A program made the translations under genes and the position numbers. From Pseudomonadota bacterium (GTDB lineage: Bacteria; Pseudomonadota; Alphaproteobacteria; Micavibrionales; UBA2020), in the NCBI GenBank assembly GCA_021849295.1, contig JAJZTA010000005.1, positions 62,339-126,338 on the forward strand: a stretch of DNA of 64,000 nt, read 5' to 3'. Position 1 is the first letter of the stretch. Every line of letters starts with the position of its first letter. The notes under the pieces are model-generated. The model worked only from the letters and a program-made list of their open reading frames with translations. It made no database searches and had not been told where the DNA came from. Of the stretch, positions 15,166 to 25,307 are shown in pieces.

Positions 15166-15402
15166 TCAGTGCTTAGTGTGTAAGTATCTGTGCAGCCCCA
15201 GCGGGCGCAAGGCCGGACTGCGCGTCAGGTCGCGCTCCTCGAGGTGCGCCAGCAGAAGCGCGCGCGTCACGTCCGCGCCGCAGTCTTCGATCAGCCATTT
15301 AACGCGAAAGGGGTCTATCCTCTCCTCTGTCAGTTCGATTGCAAGTTCCCGTGTATCGGTAGAAACCTCCGCCGGTGCGGAGGAAGAATCGGCATAGGCC
15401 AT
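15166..15402 (-). CDS. Small hypothetical protein, coupled to the upstream 46-aa gene
   Basis: A 78-residue acidic, soluble-looking protein (ELAIELTEERIDPFRVKWLIE; VTRALLLAHLEERDL). The start has AAGGAGA 5 bases upstream, and its ATG overlaps the stop of a 46-residue membrane-protein gene (15402-15542), pointing to a two-gene unit. The phrase ERIDPFRVKWLIEDCGADV is distinctive but I know no family. Function unknown. Confidence 0.65.
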   Translation of the reverse strand: MAYADSSSAPAEVSTDTRELAIELTEERIDPFRVKWLIEDCGADVTRALLLAHLEERDLTRSPALRPLGLHRYLHTKH

Positions 15403-15542
15403 CAGAGTCTCCTTTTGCGGTTTTTGTCTTGTGGAATTCTTTTCACGGCGCGGGCCGGCTTTTGCGATTGCTGGCGGCGCATAGCGGCGATGCAGGTGGC
15501 GGCGATGCCCGAGAGAACGGTAACGGATACGAGAAAACTCAT
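15402..15542 (-). CDS. Very small membrane protein (46 aa)
   Basis: An open frame too short for routine gene finding. It encodes one N-terminal hydrophobic helix (MSFLVSVTVLSGIAATCIAA) followed by a strongly basic tail (MRRQQSQKPARAVKRI ... NRKRRL), the shape of a single-span membrane protein with a cytoplasmic basic end. Its TGA shares one base with the ATG of the next gene (TGATG at 15404-15400), and the AAGGAG used by that gene lies within its last codons. No clear ribosome site precedes its own start, so the evidence is composition and coupling only. Confidence 0.5.
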   Translation of the reverse strand: MSFLVSVTVLSGIAATCIAAMRRQQSQKPARAVKRIPQDKNRKRRL

Positions 15543-15712
15543 TATTTACGGCCTAAACCATTGAAACATTATTGCTTTCGGGATATGACTTGCCCATACT
15601 TCAAGCTTACATAAAATTTATGAAAACTTGGTTAAAATGCTGCTTTCCGCCGTAGGCAGCGGGCGGCGGGTATGCTTAAATGAGCGAAAGAAGATTTCAG
15701 GGAGATTTCAAG

Positions 15713-15943
15713 ATGAGCAGCACTTTTAGCAAGCCGGAGACCGACCGCCTGCAGAAATACATGCAGGACAAGTTCGCCAACCCGAAAATCGCGCTGGTGC
15801 AACGCAAGGAGGCGAAAGATTCCGTCGAGGTGACCCTGGGCGGCGAATTCATCGGCGTCATCTATAAGGACGAGGACGACGGCGAAGTGTCCTACGATTT
15901 CAACATGGCCATTCTCGCCATGGATCTGCCAGCCGGCACCTGA
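15713..15943 (+). CDS. DUF3126 family protein
   Basis: A 76-residue protein of the DUF3126 family, which is essentially restricted to Alphaproteobacteria. The family pattern is clear: LQKYMQDKFANPKIALVQR, then DSVEVTLGGEFIGVIYKDEDD and FNMAILAMDL. The start at 15713 is chosen with AGGGAG 8 bases upstream; a longer frame from 15680 has no better site. Family members are small, acidic, cytoplasmic and of unknown function. It is a good taxonomic marker. It lies alone upstream of a membrane-anchored protein on the same strand. Confidence 0.88.
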   Translation: MSSTFSKPETDRLQKYMQDKFANPKIALVQRKEAKDSVEVTLGGEFIGVIYKDEDDGEVSYDFNMAILAMDLPAGT

Positions 15944-15982
15944 AGCGCGGGCGCCATTTTTTTTTGAAGGCGGTTTTCTTTC

Positions 15983-17230
15983 GTGAAGATTCACGGTCAA
16001 AGTTTCGGTTCCATTTTCCGCAGGCTGCCCTGGCAGTACCAGATCCTGACGGTCGTGGGCAGCGCCTTCATCCTGATGACGATCGTGCATATCGCGTCCG
16101 TCGCCATACACTGGAAGAAGAAAGCGGACGCGCCGTCGATCGATGTGGTGAAGATATTGCACTCGGATCCCACCGCCGGGGTGCTCGATCCGTCGCTGGC
16201 CGCCGTGCCGGGCAGTCCGGCGAGATGGATGGCATATACGGCGCAGGTGGAAGAAAAAGCCGGCGATATCACGATGGAGACGCGTCTGGCGCAGACGGTC
16301 GCGGGCAGGAGTGACTGCGGGGCATGGATAGACATGTCCGGCGCCAGCATCCGCGGCAGGCAGGACCAGCTTCTCGCGCCGGACGGACAGACGGTCGTCG
16401 CGCGCGGCGAATGGCGCATCGAGACGCCGTCGCTGGTGTATGATCCCGACGACAAGGGCAGGGAATGGAAGCTGTTCGTCTTCAGGTACTTCTGGTCCGA
16501 CAATCCCGCGAACCGGCTGTCCGTCCTCCAGCATTACGCCGTGATATCGTATAAATACGCCCCCAGCCCCGAGCTGCAGTGGTCGACGGAAGCGTGGCTT
16601 TTCGCGGCGAAAAAGGATTATCCTCCTTCGCCCTACGACCAGATGGTTCTGCTCGACCTCGACCGCCTTTCGCCGGATCTGCAGGACATCGTGATGTATT
16701 CGCGCCCGAGCGCGATTTACCAGGGCGGCGTTCTGGCGATGACGCTGTCGGCCTACAAGGCGGGTGATCTTGAACCGGACCGCGTCATCGAGATCGTCTC
16801 GCGCGATAACGGCAATAGCTGGCTTTACGTGGGCACGCTGCTCGATAAAAAAGAGCTCGCGGCCTTCGACGCGAAGGGAGAGCCGCATTATACGCGCATC
16901 TTCGGCGCCACGCTGCTGCAGCAGGACGGCGACGTCTATCTTGCCGCCGCGCTGGGGACGAAAGCGCAGCGCGGCGCGGGCACGCTGCTGTTCCGCTTCG
17001 ACGATTTCGCCAACGGCAAGCTGGAGGCGGATCCGCAGACCGGTCTGCCGAAAATTGTCCGGCGCATTCCGCTGCCCGTTCCGGGCGCGGGGGCGGTCGG
17101 CGGCGGCACGATCGCCTACACGCAGTCCTGCCCGAAGACCGGCATCATGGTCAGCGAGCAACACAACGCGTCGCCCTATTTCCATCTCTTCCAGACCGGA
17201 CGCCCCCCGTACGAAGCCAAAAAACCCTGA
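15983..17230 (+). CDS. Membrane-anchored protein with beta-propeller-like periplasmic domain
   Basis: A 415-residue protein starting at GTG. Residues 18-42 form one transmembrane helix (YQILTVVGSAFILMTIVHIA), leaving a large periplasmic part. Residues 60-400 are beta-rich with repeated W/Y-rich blades and SRDNGNSWLYVGTLL, which resembles the Asp-box-like phrase of sialidase or glycosyl-hydrolase propellers, but no catalytic set can be assigned. A pair of Cys near residue 113 and in YTQSCPKTG (about residue 377) may form a disulfide. It precedes thymidine kinase by 25 bases on the same strand. Function unknown. Confidence 0.7.
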   Translation: MKIHGQSFGSIFRRLPWQYQILTVVGSAFILMTIVHIASVAIHWKKKADAPSIDVVKILHSDPTAGVLDPSLAAVPGSPARWMAYTAQVEEKAGDITMETRLAQTVAGRSDCGAWIDMSGASIRGRQDQLLAPDGQTVVARGEWRIETPSLVYDPDDKGREWKLFVFRYFWSDNPANRLSVLQHYAVISYKYAPSPELQWSTEAWLFAAKKDYPPSPYDQMVLLDLDRLSPDLQDIVMYSRPSAIYQGGVLAMTLSAYKAGDLEPDRVIEIVSRDNGNSWLYVGTLLDKKELAAFDAKGEPHYTRIFGATLLQQDGDVYLAAALGTKAQRGAGTLLFRFDDFANGKLEADPQTGLPKIVRRIPLPVPGAGAVGGGTIAYTQSCPKTGIMVSEQHNASPYFHLFQTGRPPYEAKKP

Positions 17231-17255
17231 CCCCAGAAAAGGAGACCCCTCCTCG

Positions 17256-17861
17256 ATGACATCGCTCTACTTCAAATACGCCGCCATGAACTCCGGAAAG
17301 TCGACGCAGCTTTTGCAGGCGCACTATAATTACATCGAGCGCGGCATGCATCCGGTCGCCATGACGGCGCAGCTGGACGACCGCTACGGCGAGGGCAAGA
17401 TCACCGCGCGCATCGGCATTGATCTGCCGGCGCATACTTTTTCCAAAAGCACGGACATTTTCGATTTCATCCGCGAACAGGCGAAAAAGCAGCCGGTCGC
17501 CGCGCTGCTGATCGACGAGGCGCAGTTTTTGAGCGAGGAGCAGGTGTTCCAGTGCGCCCGCGTCGTCGACGAGCTGAACGTGCCGGTGCTGGCCTACGGC
17601 CTCAAGACGGATTTTCTCGGCAAGCTGTTCACCGGCTCGGAAGCCTTGCTGCGTCTCGCCGACAACATCGAGGAGATCAAGGCCATCTGCTGGTGCGGGC
17701 GCAAGGCGACACAGACCGCGCGCATCGCGGACGGCGAAGTCGTGCGCGCCGGCGCGCAGGTCGCCATCGGCGGCAACGACATGTATACCTCGCTCTGCCG
17801 CAAGCACTTCGTTTCCGGCGAGCTGGGCGTGGCGGCGAAAAAGGCCGGTCGCGCGGCCTGA
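17256..17861 (+). CDS. tdk: Thymidine kinase, type II
   Basis: A 201-residue enzyme that phosphorylates thymidine with ATP in the pyrimidine salvage pathway. The P-loop is AAMNSGKSTQLL at residues 9-20, the Walker B/catalytic region LLIDEAQFL with the base Glu near residue 89, and the lasso/zinc site is built from CWCGRK and SLCRKHF near residues 149 and 187. Length matches the bacterial type II family. A GGAGA ribosome site lies before the start at 17256; a longer upstream frame is the shadow of the preceding gene. The C-terminal tail is Ala/Lys-rich. Confidence 0.96.
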   Translation: MTSLYFKYAAMNSGKSTQLLQAHYNYIERGMHPVAMTAQLDDRYGEGKITARIGIDLPAHTFSKSTDIFDFIREQAKKQPVAALLIDEAQFLSEEQVFQCARVVDELNVPVLAYGLKTDFLGKLFTGSEALLRLADNIEEIKAICWCGRKATQTARIADGEVVRAGAQVAIGGNDMYTSLCRKHFVSGELGVAAKKAGRAA

Positions 17862-17961
17862 AACGGCCGTTAACGGCCTGATTTTTTGGCATATTCATAA
17901 AATATTCACATATCCGTGCTAGGATAGGCTTCTGTTGAGTTCGGCAGAAAAGGCCATTGTT

Positions 17962-18195
17962 ATGACGGAATATACGCTTATTCGCCCGCGCGGCGGGCTT
18001 GGACCCACCTTCCACGAGGCGGCCGTCACGCTCAAAACCCACAAGGACCTGACGGTGAAGAGCGGCGTTGCGGCGCAGGACATGGAAGGCGGCGGAATCT
18101 ACGTGATCGAGACGACCGACGCCATCGCCGCCTCTCTGCCGGAGAAGCTGACGGGCTGGACGGTCGTGCCGCAGAATCCGCCTCATAGGATGTAG
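17962..18195 (+). CDS. Small hypothetical protein
   Basis: A 77-residue protein, MTEYTLIRPRGGLGPTFHEA onward, with a beta-alpha-beta pattern (DLTVKSGVAAQDMEGGGIYVIE) and a Trp-Thr-Val-Val-Pro end. No membrane segment or signal is present. It may be a small ferredoxin-fold protein, but I do not recognise a family. It stands between thymidine kinase and the tandem paralog cluster and is followed by an A/T-rich stretch holding the cluster's promoter. Confidence 0.6.
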   Translation: MTEYTLIRPRGGLGPTFHEAAVTLKTHKDLTVKSGVAAQDMEGGGIYVIETTDAIAASLPEKLTGWTVVPQNPPHRM

Positions 18196-18279
18196 TATTT
18201 ATCTGATATTAAAAGATATTTTAGCAAGAGCGCCCTTGCGTTGCGCGCTATGCGGTATTGTGATTTCGCAAAATATCAT

Positions 18280-18307
18280 TTGACATATATCCATTATCCC
18301 CTAGTAT
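18280..18307 (+). promoter_or_regulatory. Candidate sigma-70 promoter of the tandem paralog cluster
   Basis: TTGACA (18280-18285), a 16-base spacer and TAGTAT (18302-18307) lie in an A/T-rich gap, 37 bases before the first paralog. The same perfect TTGACA element occurs before the genes at 23687 and 26686. Confidence 0.6.
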
Positions 18308-18344
18308 TTTCTCACAATCACCTGTTTTATCCGGAGAACCGGAC

Positions 18345-18878
18345 ATGTTTTATAAAAAACGCAAAGCCGCCGAAAGGCGCGCCCGTCTCGAAAAGCTCAC
18401 GCCGCACGAAAGCAAATTCGCGGCGGATCTTGCCGCGGCTGCCGGCATGACCGATCCGGCGGAAAAGATCGTCAGGCTGACCGACATCGAAAGCGACATC
18501 GGGCGCTACATCAAAAACGACATGGTTGCCGTCCTCGTCAATGCCAAGGGCCAGATCGTTGCGACCAGCACCGAGGAGCTCGTCGAGGACATCAAAGGCC
18601 ATATCAAAAAACTCGGAGACCTCGGCAAGCAGTCGACGGAGATAAAAAAGGCGGAAGTCGCCGCGCACGCGGACGAGATCTGCCGCTCGCTGCTTTTCGC
18701 CCAGGTGCTGGAAGTGTCGGGCCTCTCCAAAGAATTTGCAGCTGCGACGGCGGGGCGCATGACGCAACTGGAAGAAGAACTCGCCGCGGCGCAAAAAGCC
18801 GCGCAACTGGCGCAGGCGCAACAGCCGGCGCCCAAATTGAACGACTACGCAAAATTGAGAAAAATCTTGCCGAAATAA
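18345..18878 (+). CDS. Tandem paralog 1 of an unknown family (no hydrophobic module)
   Basis: A 177-residue, charged, helical protein. It opens MFYKKRKAAERRARL and shares with its two downstream neighbours the box DPAEKIVRLTDIESDI (residues 39-54) and the C-terminal box FAQVLEVSGLSKEFA (about 121-135), and like the second copy ends in a basic D-Y-x-K-x-[KR] tail (NDYAKLRKILPK). Where copies 2 and 3 have a hydrophobic hairpin, this one has a short soluble stretch (DMVAVLVNAKGQIVATS). A Gln/Ala-rich segment precedes the tail. It begins an apparent three-gene operon with spacings of 12 and 3 bases. Function unknown. Confidence 0.75.
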   Translation: MFYKKRKAAERRARLEKLTPHESKFAADLAAAAGMTDPAEKIVRLTDIESDIGRYIKNDMVAVLVNAKGQIVATSTEELVEDIKGHIKKLGDLGKQSTEIKKAEVAAHADEICRSLLFAQVLEVSGLSKEFAAATAGRMTQLEEELAAAQKAAQLAQAQQPAPKLNDYAKLRKILPK

Positions 18879-18890
18879 AGGAGCTAAAAC

Positions 18891-19577
18891 ATGTTTGGTA
18901 AAGAGAAAGCCGCGGCCGAGAAGCAGCGCCGCCTCGCAGCCTATGCGGATGACGAGAAAAGATTCTCCGACGAGATCGCCAGAGCGGAAACGCTCGCCGA
19001 TCCGGCGGAAAAACTTTTGAAGCTGACGGAAATCGAGCAGGGCATGGCGCAACATGCGACCGATGCCCGCGCCAAGGCCGTTTATAACACCAGCGTTGTC
19101 GTGACGCTGAGCGGCGTCGCGGTCGGCGGCGCTCTGGTTCTGGCTTGCTTGCCTTTGATCCACATCATGGGGCCTCTGGCCATCGGCGTGGGCCTGACCG
19201 GCGACGCCGTCGCGGCCGGCGGCACCCTCGGAGACAAAATCAGGAACAAGCGCATCACCAGAGAGCGTCAGGCCGAGGCGGAGATCCATTTGAAAAAAAT
19301 CGACCGGCTGGCCAAGACCGTCGCCGCGTCTAAAGAGACGCTGGTCAAGGAGCGGGCGGAGCAGATTACCCAGTCGCCGTTTTACGAGCAGGTGCTGGAG
19401 CTGCCGGGCCTGTCCAAGATCTTCGCGGGCGCGGCGGCCAAGCAGGTGGAGAAACTCAAGGAAGACCTCGCCGCGGCGCAAAAGAAAGCCGAGCGGCTGG
19501 AAAAACAGCAGCAGGGCGCAAAGCCGGCCAGGGACTATAAAAAGTTCAAGGGCCTTCTGGAGCCGAAGAAGAAATAG
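18891..19577 (+). CDS. Tandem paralog 2, with central hydrophobic hairpin
   Basis: A 228-residue protein related to both neighbours. N-terminal MFGKEKAAAEKQRRL, then DPAEKLLKLTEIEQGM at residues 37-52. Residues 68-110 form a Gly/Ala/Val-rich hydrophobic pair of helices (VVVTLSGVAVGGALVLACL then MGPLAIGVGLTGDAVAAGG). After it come long amphipathic helices, the box QSPFYEQVLELPGLSKIFA (about 163-181), a Glu/Lys coiled coil, and a basic DYKKFKGLLEPKKK end. The layout, soluble arms around a membrane hairpin, suggests membrane association, possibly with the other two copies in a complex. No known family is recognised. Confidence 0.78.
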   Translation: MFGKEKAAAEKQRRLAAYADDEKRFSDEIARAETLADPAEKLLKLTEIEQGMAQHATDARAKAVYNTSVVVTLSGVAVGGALVLACLPLIHIMGPLAIGVGLTGDAVAAGGTLGDKIRNKRITRERQAEAEIHLKKIDRLAKTVAASKETLVKERAEQITQSPFYEQVLELPGLSKIFAGAAAKQVEKLKEDLAAAQKKAERLEKQQQGAKPARDYKKFKGLLEPKKK

Positions 19578-19580
19578 GCC

Positions 19581-20255
19581 ATGTTCAACAGAAAGAAAAA
19601 AGCGGCCGGCAAGAAACAAGCGCGTATCGAAGCGCGCGCGCAAAAGGAAGAAGAGTTCGCAAGCGCCATCGCCGCCGTCGCCAGGCTCGACGATCCGGCG
19701 CAAAAGGTTTTGAAGCTGGCGGATATCGAAAAAGACATGGAGGAGCATCTCGCCGCCGTGCATTCCGCAATAAATGTTTCTCCCGATAACAGAGCTTTGC
19801 TCGACTCCGCGCAGTCGGGCATCGGCATGATCTTCGCGGGAGCGATTGTTGCGGCGCTCGGCGCGCCGCACGTGGGGATCGGCATTGTCATCGCCGCCTT
19901 TCCCGTTCAGATCGGCAGCATGATGGCGACCATTCTGGGCAGCAACCGCATGTCAAAGATGCTTCAGGCCGAGGCGAAAGGCCATTTGGAAAAAATGGAC
20001 GGCTTGACGAAGCAGGCGGCGCAGATGAAAGAGACGCTGGTCAACGAGCGGGCGGAAGACATCGTGCAGTCGCCGTTTTTCGAGCAGGTGCGCGCGTTGC
20101 CCGGCCTGTCCGAGGCATTTGCGGATGCGGTGGAGAAACTGGCCGAAAAACCGGAAGGCGACGACGAGACTCCCGAAGAAACGGACGGGCAGCAACCGCC
20201 GCCCCCGCCGCCGCCCAAGGGGCGCGATCATCACAGGGGAGGTCCGAAGCCGTAA
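19581..20255 (+). CDS. Tandem paralog 3, with central hydrophobic hairpin and acidic/Pro-rich end
   Basis: A 224-residue protein. It repeats the family plan: MFNRKKKAAGKKQARI, then LDDPAQKVLKLADIEKDM (about residues 35-52), a hydrophobic hairpin at 74-115 (GIGMIFAGAIVAALG, VGIGIVIAAFPVQIG), the basic/amphipathic helix, and the box QSPFFEQVRALPGLSEAFA (about 156-174). The C-terminus differs from the other copies: acidic (EGDDETPEETDG) and then a run of Pro (PPPPPPPKG) with a final basic HHRGGPKP. It starts three bases after copy 2, so they are almost certainly cotranscribed. Function unknown. Confidence 0.78.
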   Translation: MFNRKKKAAGKKQARIEARAQKEEEFASAIAAVARLDDPAQKVLKLADIEKDMEEHLAAVHSAINVSPDNRALLDSAQSGIGMIFAGAIVAALGAPHVGIGIVIAAFPVQIGSMMATILGSNRMSKMLQAEAKGHLEKMDGLTKQAAQMKETLVNERAEDIVQSPFFEQVRALPGLSEAFADAVEKLAEKPEGDDETPEETDGQQPPPPPPPKGRDHHRGGPKP

Positions 20256-20274
20256 GGGGTTTCAGGAGGCGCGG

Positions 20275-20847
20275 TTACTTCAGCAGGTTTGCATTCTCGT
20301 TCAGCAGCTTTTGGCAAGCGTCCGTATGCTGCTGTTGCGTCAGTTTGCCCTCGGCATGCAGCCGGTCGAGAACTTCAAGCCTGTCCGAGAGCTGTTTGAT
20401 CGGCGTGTTGCCGATGTAGGCGCGCGGGAATATGCCGTTAGTGGGCGTGCCGTACACGTTGGGGTGGTCATCCCTGAAGGTCGTTAGAAAAACGATGGCG
20501 AAGAACGATACCAGACCGGTCGCGCCCAGCAGCAGCGGCGAGTCGTAATGATAGAGAAAAAGAAGCAAAAGCAGGCAGAGCGGCGAGCAGAGCAGGGACC
20601 AAAGGCCGCTGAAACCGCAGTCATGCAGCCGCTTGACCATCAGGGCGATGTTGGTCCACACCAGAAAGAAGCTTTCCGTGCTGACAAGCCAGACCACCAA
20701 TGCCGAGTGGGAATCCTGCACATACGGCAACAGCGCGGCAAACAACGCTGCAATCGCGCTTTCACTGAGAAAGGAGCCGACAAGATAACCCAGCCGGCTC
20801 AGGCGCCCGTCGAACGAAAACAGCAGCCAGCCGATTTTAGACCACAT
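20275..20847 (-). CDS. DUF805-like inner-membrane protein with SHOCT-like tail
   Basis: A 190-residue protein. It begins MWSKIGWLLFSFDGRLSRLGYL, the signature opening of DUF805 membrane proteins, followed by three to four transmembrane helices (SAIAALFAALLPYV; LVVWLVSTESFFLVW; LLLLLFLYHYD; LLLGATGLVSFFAIVFL). VKRLHDCGFSGLWSL is also a DUF805 hallmark. Residues 155-190 (LEVLDRLHAEGKLTQQQHTDA) resemble a SHOCT oligomerisation motif. The longer frame upstream is rejected because it runs through gyrB sequence. It is convergent with the paralog cluster and just downstream of gyrB. Function of the family is unknown. Confidence 0.82.
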   Translation of the reverse strand: MWSKIGWLLFSFDGRLSRLGYLVGSFLSESAIAALFAALLPYVQDSHSALVVWLVSTESFFLVWTNIALMVKRLHDCGFSGLWSLLCSPLCLLLLLFLYHYDSPLLLGATGLVSFFAIVFLTTFRDDHPNVYGTPTNGIFPRAYIGNTPIKQLSDRLEVLDRLHAEGKLTQQQHTDACQKLLNENANLLK

Positions 20848-20885
20848 GCGAAAGCTCCACGCATGCCCTGCATGCAAAATAAATA

Positions 20886-23686
<2,801 letters not shown>

Positions 23687-24340
23687 ATGAAGAATCCTTT
23701 TAACAAAAAGGCTGTTCCTGAAAACCGTCTTAGCCTTGCAGACGTTCAAGACATTGCCGTGATGGTCAATGTCAAGCTGCTGGAGATTAAAAAGGAAGGT
23801 GACGCGACCGAGCGCATGAAGAAGCTCACCATCCTCCAAGACGAAATGCACAAGCTCTACAACGACGGCGCGCCGAAGATCACGGATAAGAAATCCTTTC
23901 TCGGCGGCATTGGTATCGGCGGTCTTGCCTCCGGTGCCGTGACGCTGACGGCGGTTTCCGCGGGCGCGATCTTCGTGCCGTGGATGACGCTGCCTGCGGC
24001 GGCTGTCTGGGTGGCGACGCACGTTGGCGTCGGCGCAGCGGCTGGCGCCGGTATCGGCGGCCTGTGGGGCAACCAGAAAGAAAGAATACGCCTCGCCAAA
24101 AAATACGGCAGCGTCGAAGTTGCCGAAGGTCTGCATCGCGTCGTTTCCACGGTGGACGCAGCGGTCGATGCCGAGAAGTTCTCGACCAACTCGTTCAAGG
24201 ATCGCCTGAGCGACGCCTTCAAGCCCGCGGCCGACACGCAACAGGCCAACGACAACAAGGCCAAGCCGACCGAGGAACAGAAGCCGAAACGCGAAATGGG
24301 CGACTACAAAAACCTCAAGAAGGGCCCGTACGGTCAGTAA
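23687..24340 (+). CDS. Unknown protein with Gly-rich hydrophobic hairpin, distant relative of the tandem paralogs
   Basis: A 217-residue protein. It has an N-terminal charged helical region with ATERMKKLTILQDEMHKLY (about residues 41-59), comparable to the D-P-A-E-K-x-x-x-L-T-x-I-E box of the 18345-20255 cluster, then a long Gly/Ala-rich hydrophobic segment at about 68-130 (GGIGIGGLASGAVTLTAV, AAAGAGIGGLWG), an amphipathic stretch, and a basic MGDYKNLKKGPYGQ end like the D-Y-x-K tails of the cluster. Glycine-zipper-like hydrophobic segments occur in pore-forming and membrane-disturbing proteins, but function here is not established. It is a single-gene unit with promoter and terminator. Confidence 0.75.
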   Translation: MKNPFNKKAVPENRLSLADVQDIAVMVNVKLLEIKKEGDATERMKKLTILQDEMHKLYNDGAPKITDKKSFLGGIGIGGLASGAVTLTAVSAGAIFVPWMTLPAAAVWVATHVGVGAAAGAGIGGLWGNQKERIRLAKKYGSVEVAEGLHRVVSTVDAAVDAEKFSTNSFKDRLSDAFKPAADTQQANDNKAKPTEEQKPKREMGDYKNLKKGPYGQ

Positions 24341-24369
24341 TCGAACGGTTCCCCTCGCGGGATAAGAAG

Positions 24370-24405
24370 GGCCGCCGCAGCTTTTAAAGCCGGCGGCCTT
24401 TTTTT
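24370..24405 (+). terminator. Terminator after the 23687 gene, shared with the convergent transporter gene
   Basis: GGCCGCCG (24370-24377) pairs with CGGCGGCC (24391-24398), with an inner GCTTT/AAAGC stem, and a T-run at 24399-24405. It lies between convergent genes and ends 2 bases before the stop of the transporter gene. Confidence 0.85.
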
Positions 24406-24407
24406 GC

Positions 24408-25307
24408 CTAAACGGTGACCAGCGCCAGCAGCGCCGCGCAGGCGACGACCCCCATGCCGGAAAGAACGTCCGCTTCCTCCCTGTGGCCGGCCAGCTTGTA
24501 GAACAGCGCAATGAGCACCGGCGTCACGCAAAGCAGCGCCGCGAGATAGGCGGGATTGGGCACGAAAGCCATGGCGCTGTTTTTTAAAACCATGCTGCAA
24601 ATCCAGCCCAGCGCGAGCAGCGGCGCTGTCAGCGCCATTTTGCGCGTCCACAAGGGCGCTGGATCTTTTTGTTTTTGCCGCAGCAGGATATAGCCGCCCG
24701 CCAGCACGACCACCACCGCGGACTGCACGTACATATAGGCGAAAACCGCGCCGGCCAGCGCGGCGTGCGTCATCGCGAATTTGTTGAGCACCGTCGAGAC
24801 CGTGTAGCCGAGCAGCGCGGGCGCCATGTCCAGCAGCGCGCGGCGGCTGACCGCGCATTTCCTGAGGCGGGAGGCAAAATAGCCGCAGCCGCCCATCGCC
24901 AGCAGCACGAAGCCCGTGTTGACGGGGGTTTGCGCGTACTGGCGGAATAAAGACGGCTCAAAGGCGAACCAGAGCAGGAAGGTCAGGAAGACGGTCAGCG
25001 GCTGCACCCGCGCGATGATGCCGCCGCCGAAGCGCGCCGCGACGTTGAAGGTGCGGATGTCGGCGAGCCCGCCGGAAAAGGCGGTGGCGACGACGGCGGC
25101 GTAGAAGAGCGGGTTTGTCGGCATCGCGATATGTCGCGCGAACGGCGCGAGCGCCAGCACGGTCGCGATGCGCGACCAGAAGACGAGCATGTGCCCCGGC
25201 TGCTTCATATATTGATTGAGCAGATAGACCGCCGCCGAAAACACGGCCGAAGCCAGCGTGATCGTCGCCCAGCCGCCGCCGTGCATGAAGGCGGCAAAGG
25301 GAGTCAT
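24408..25307 (-). CDS. EamA/DMT-superfamily transporter-like membrane protein
   Basis: A 299-residue protein with about ten hydrophobic helices in two halves of five, the layout of drug/metabolite transporters (TITLASAVFSAAVYLLNQYM; VATAFSGGLADIRTF; GFVLLAMGGCGYFASRL; LGWICSMVLKNSAMAFVPNPAYLAALL; VLIALFYKLAGH). The second-half motif NPAYLAALLCVTPVLIALFY matches the EamA domain end. Its start (ATG at 25307) overlaps the recF stop (ATGA), so it is cotranslated with recF. Substrate is unknown. A much longer frame is the shadow of recF and is rejected. Confidence 0.8.
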   Translation of the reverse strand: MTPFAAFMHGGGWATITLASAVFSAAVYLLNQYMKQPGHMLVFWSRIATVLALAPFARHIAMPTNPLFYAAVVATAFSGGLADIRTFNVAARFGGGIIARVQPLTVFLTFLLWFAFEPSLFRQYAQTPVNTGFVLLAMGGCGYFASRLRKCAVSRRALLDMAPALLGYTVSTVLNKFAMTHAALAGAVFAYMYVQSAVVVVLAGGYILLRQKQKDPAPLWTRKMALTAPLLALGWICSMVLKNSAMAFVPNPAYLAALLCVTPVLIALFYKLAGHREEADVLSGMGVVACAALLALVTV

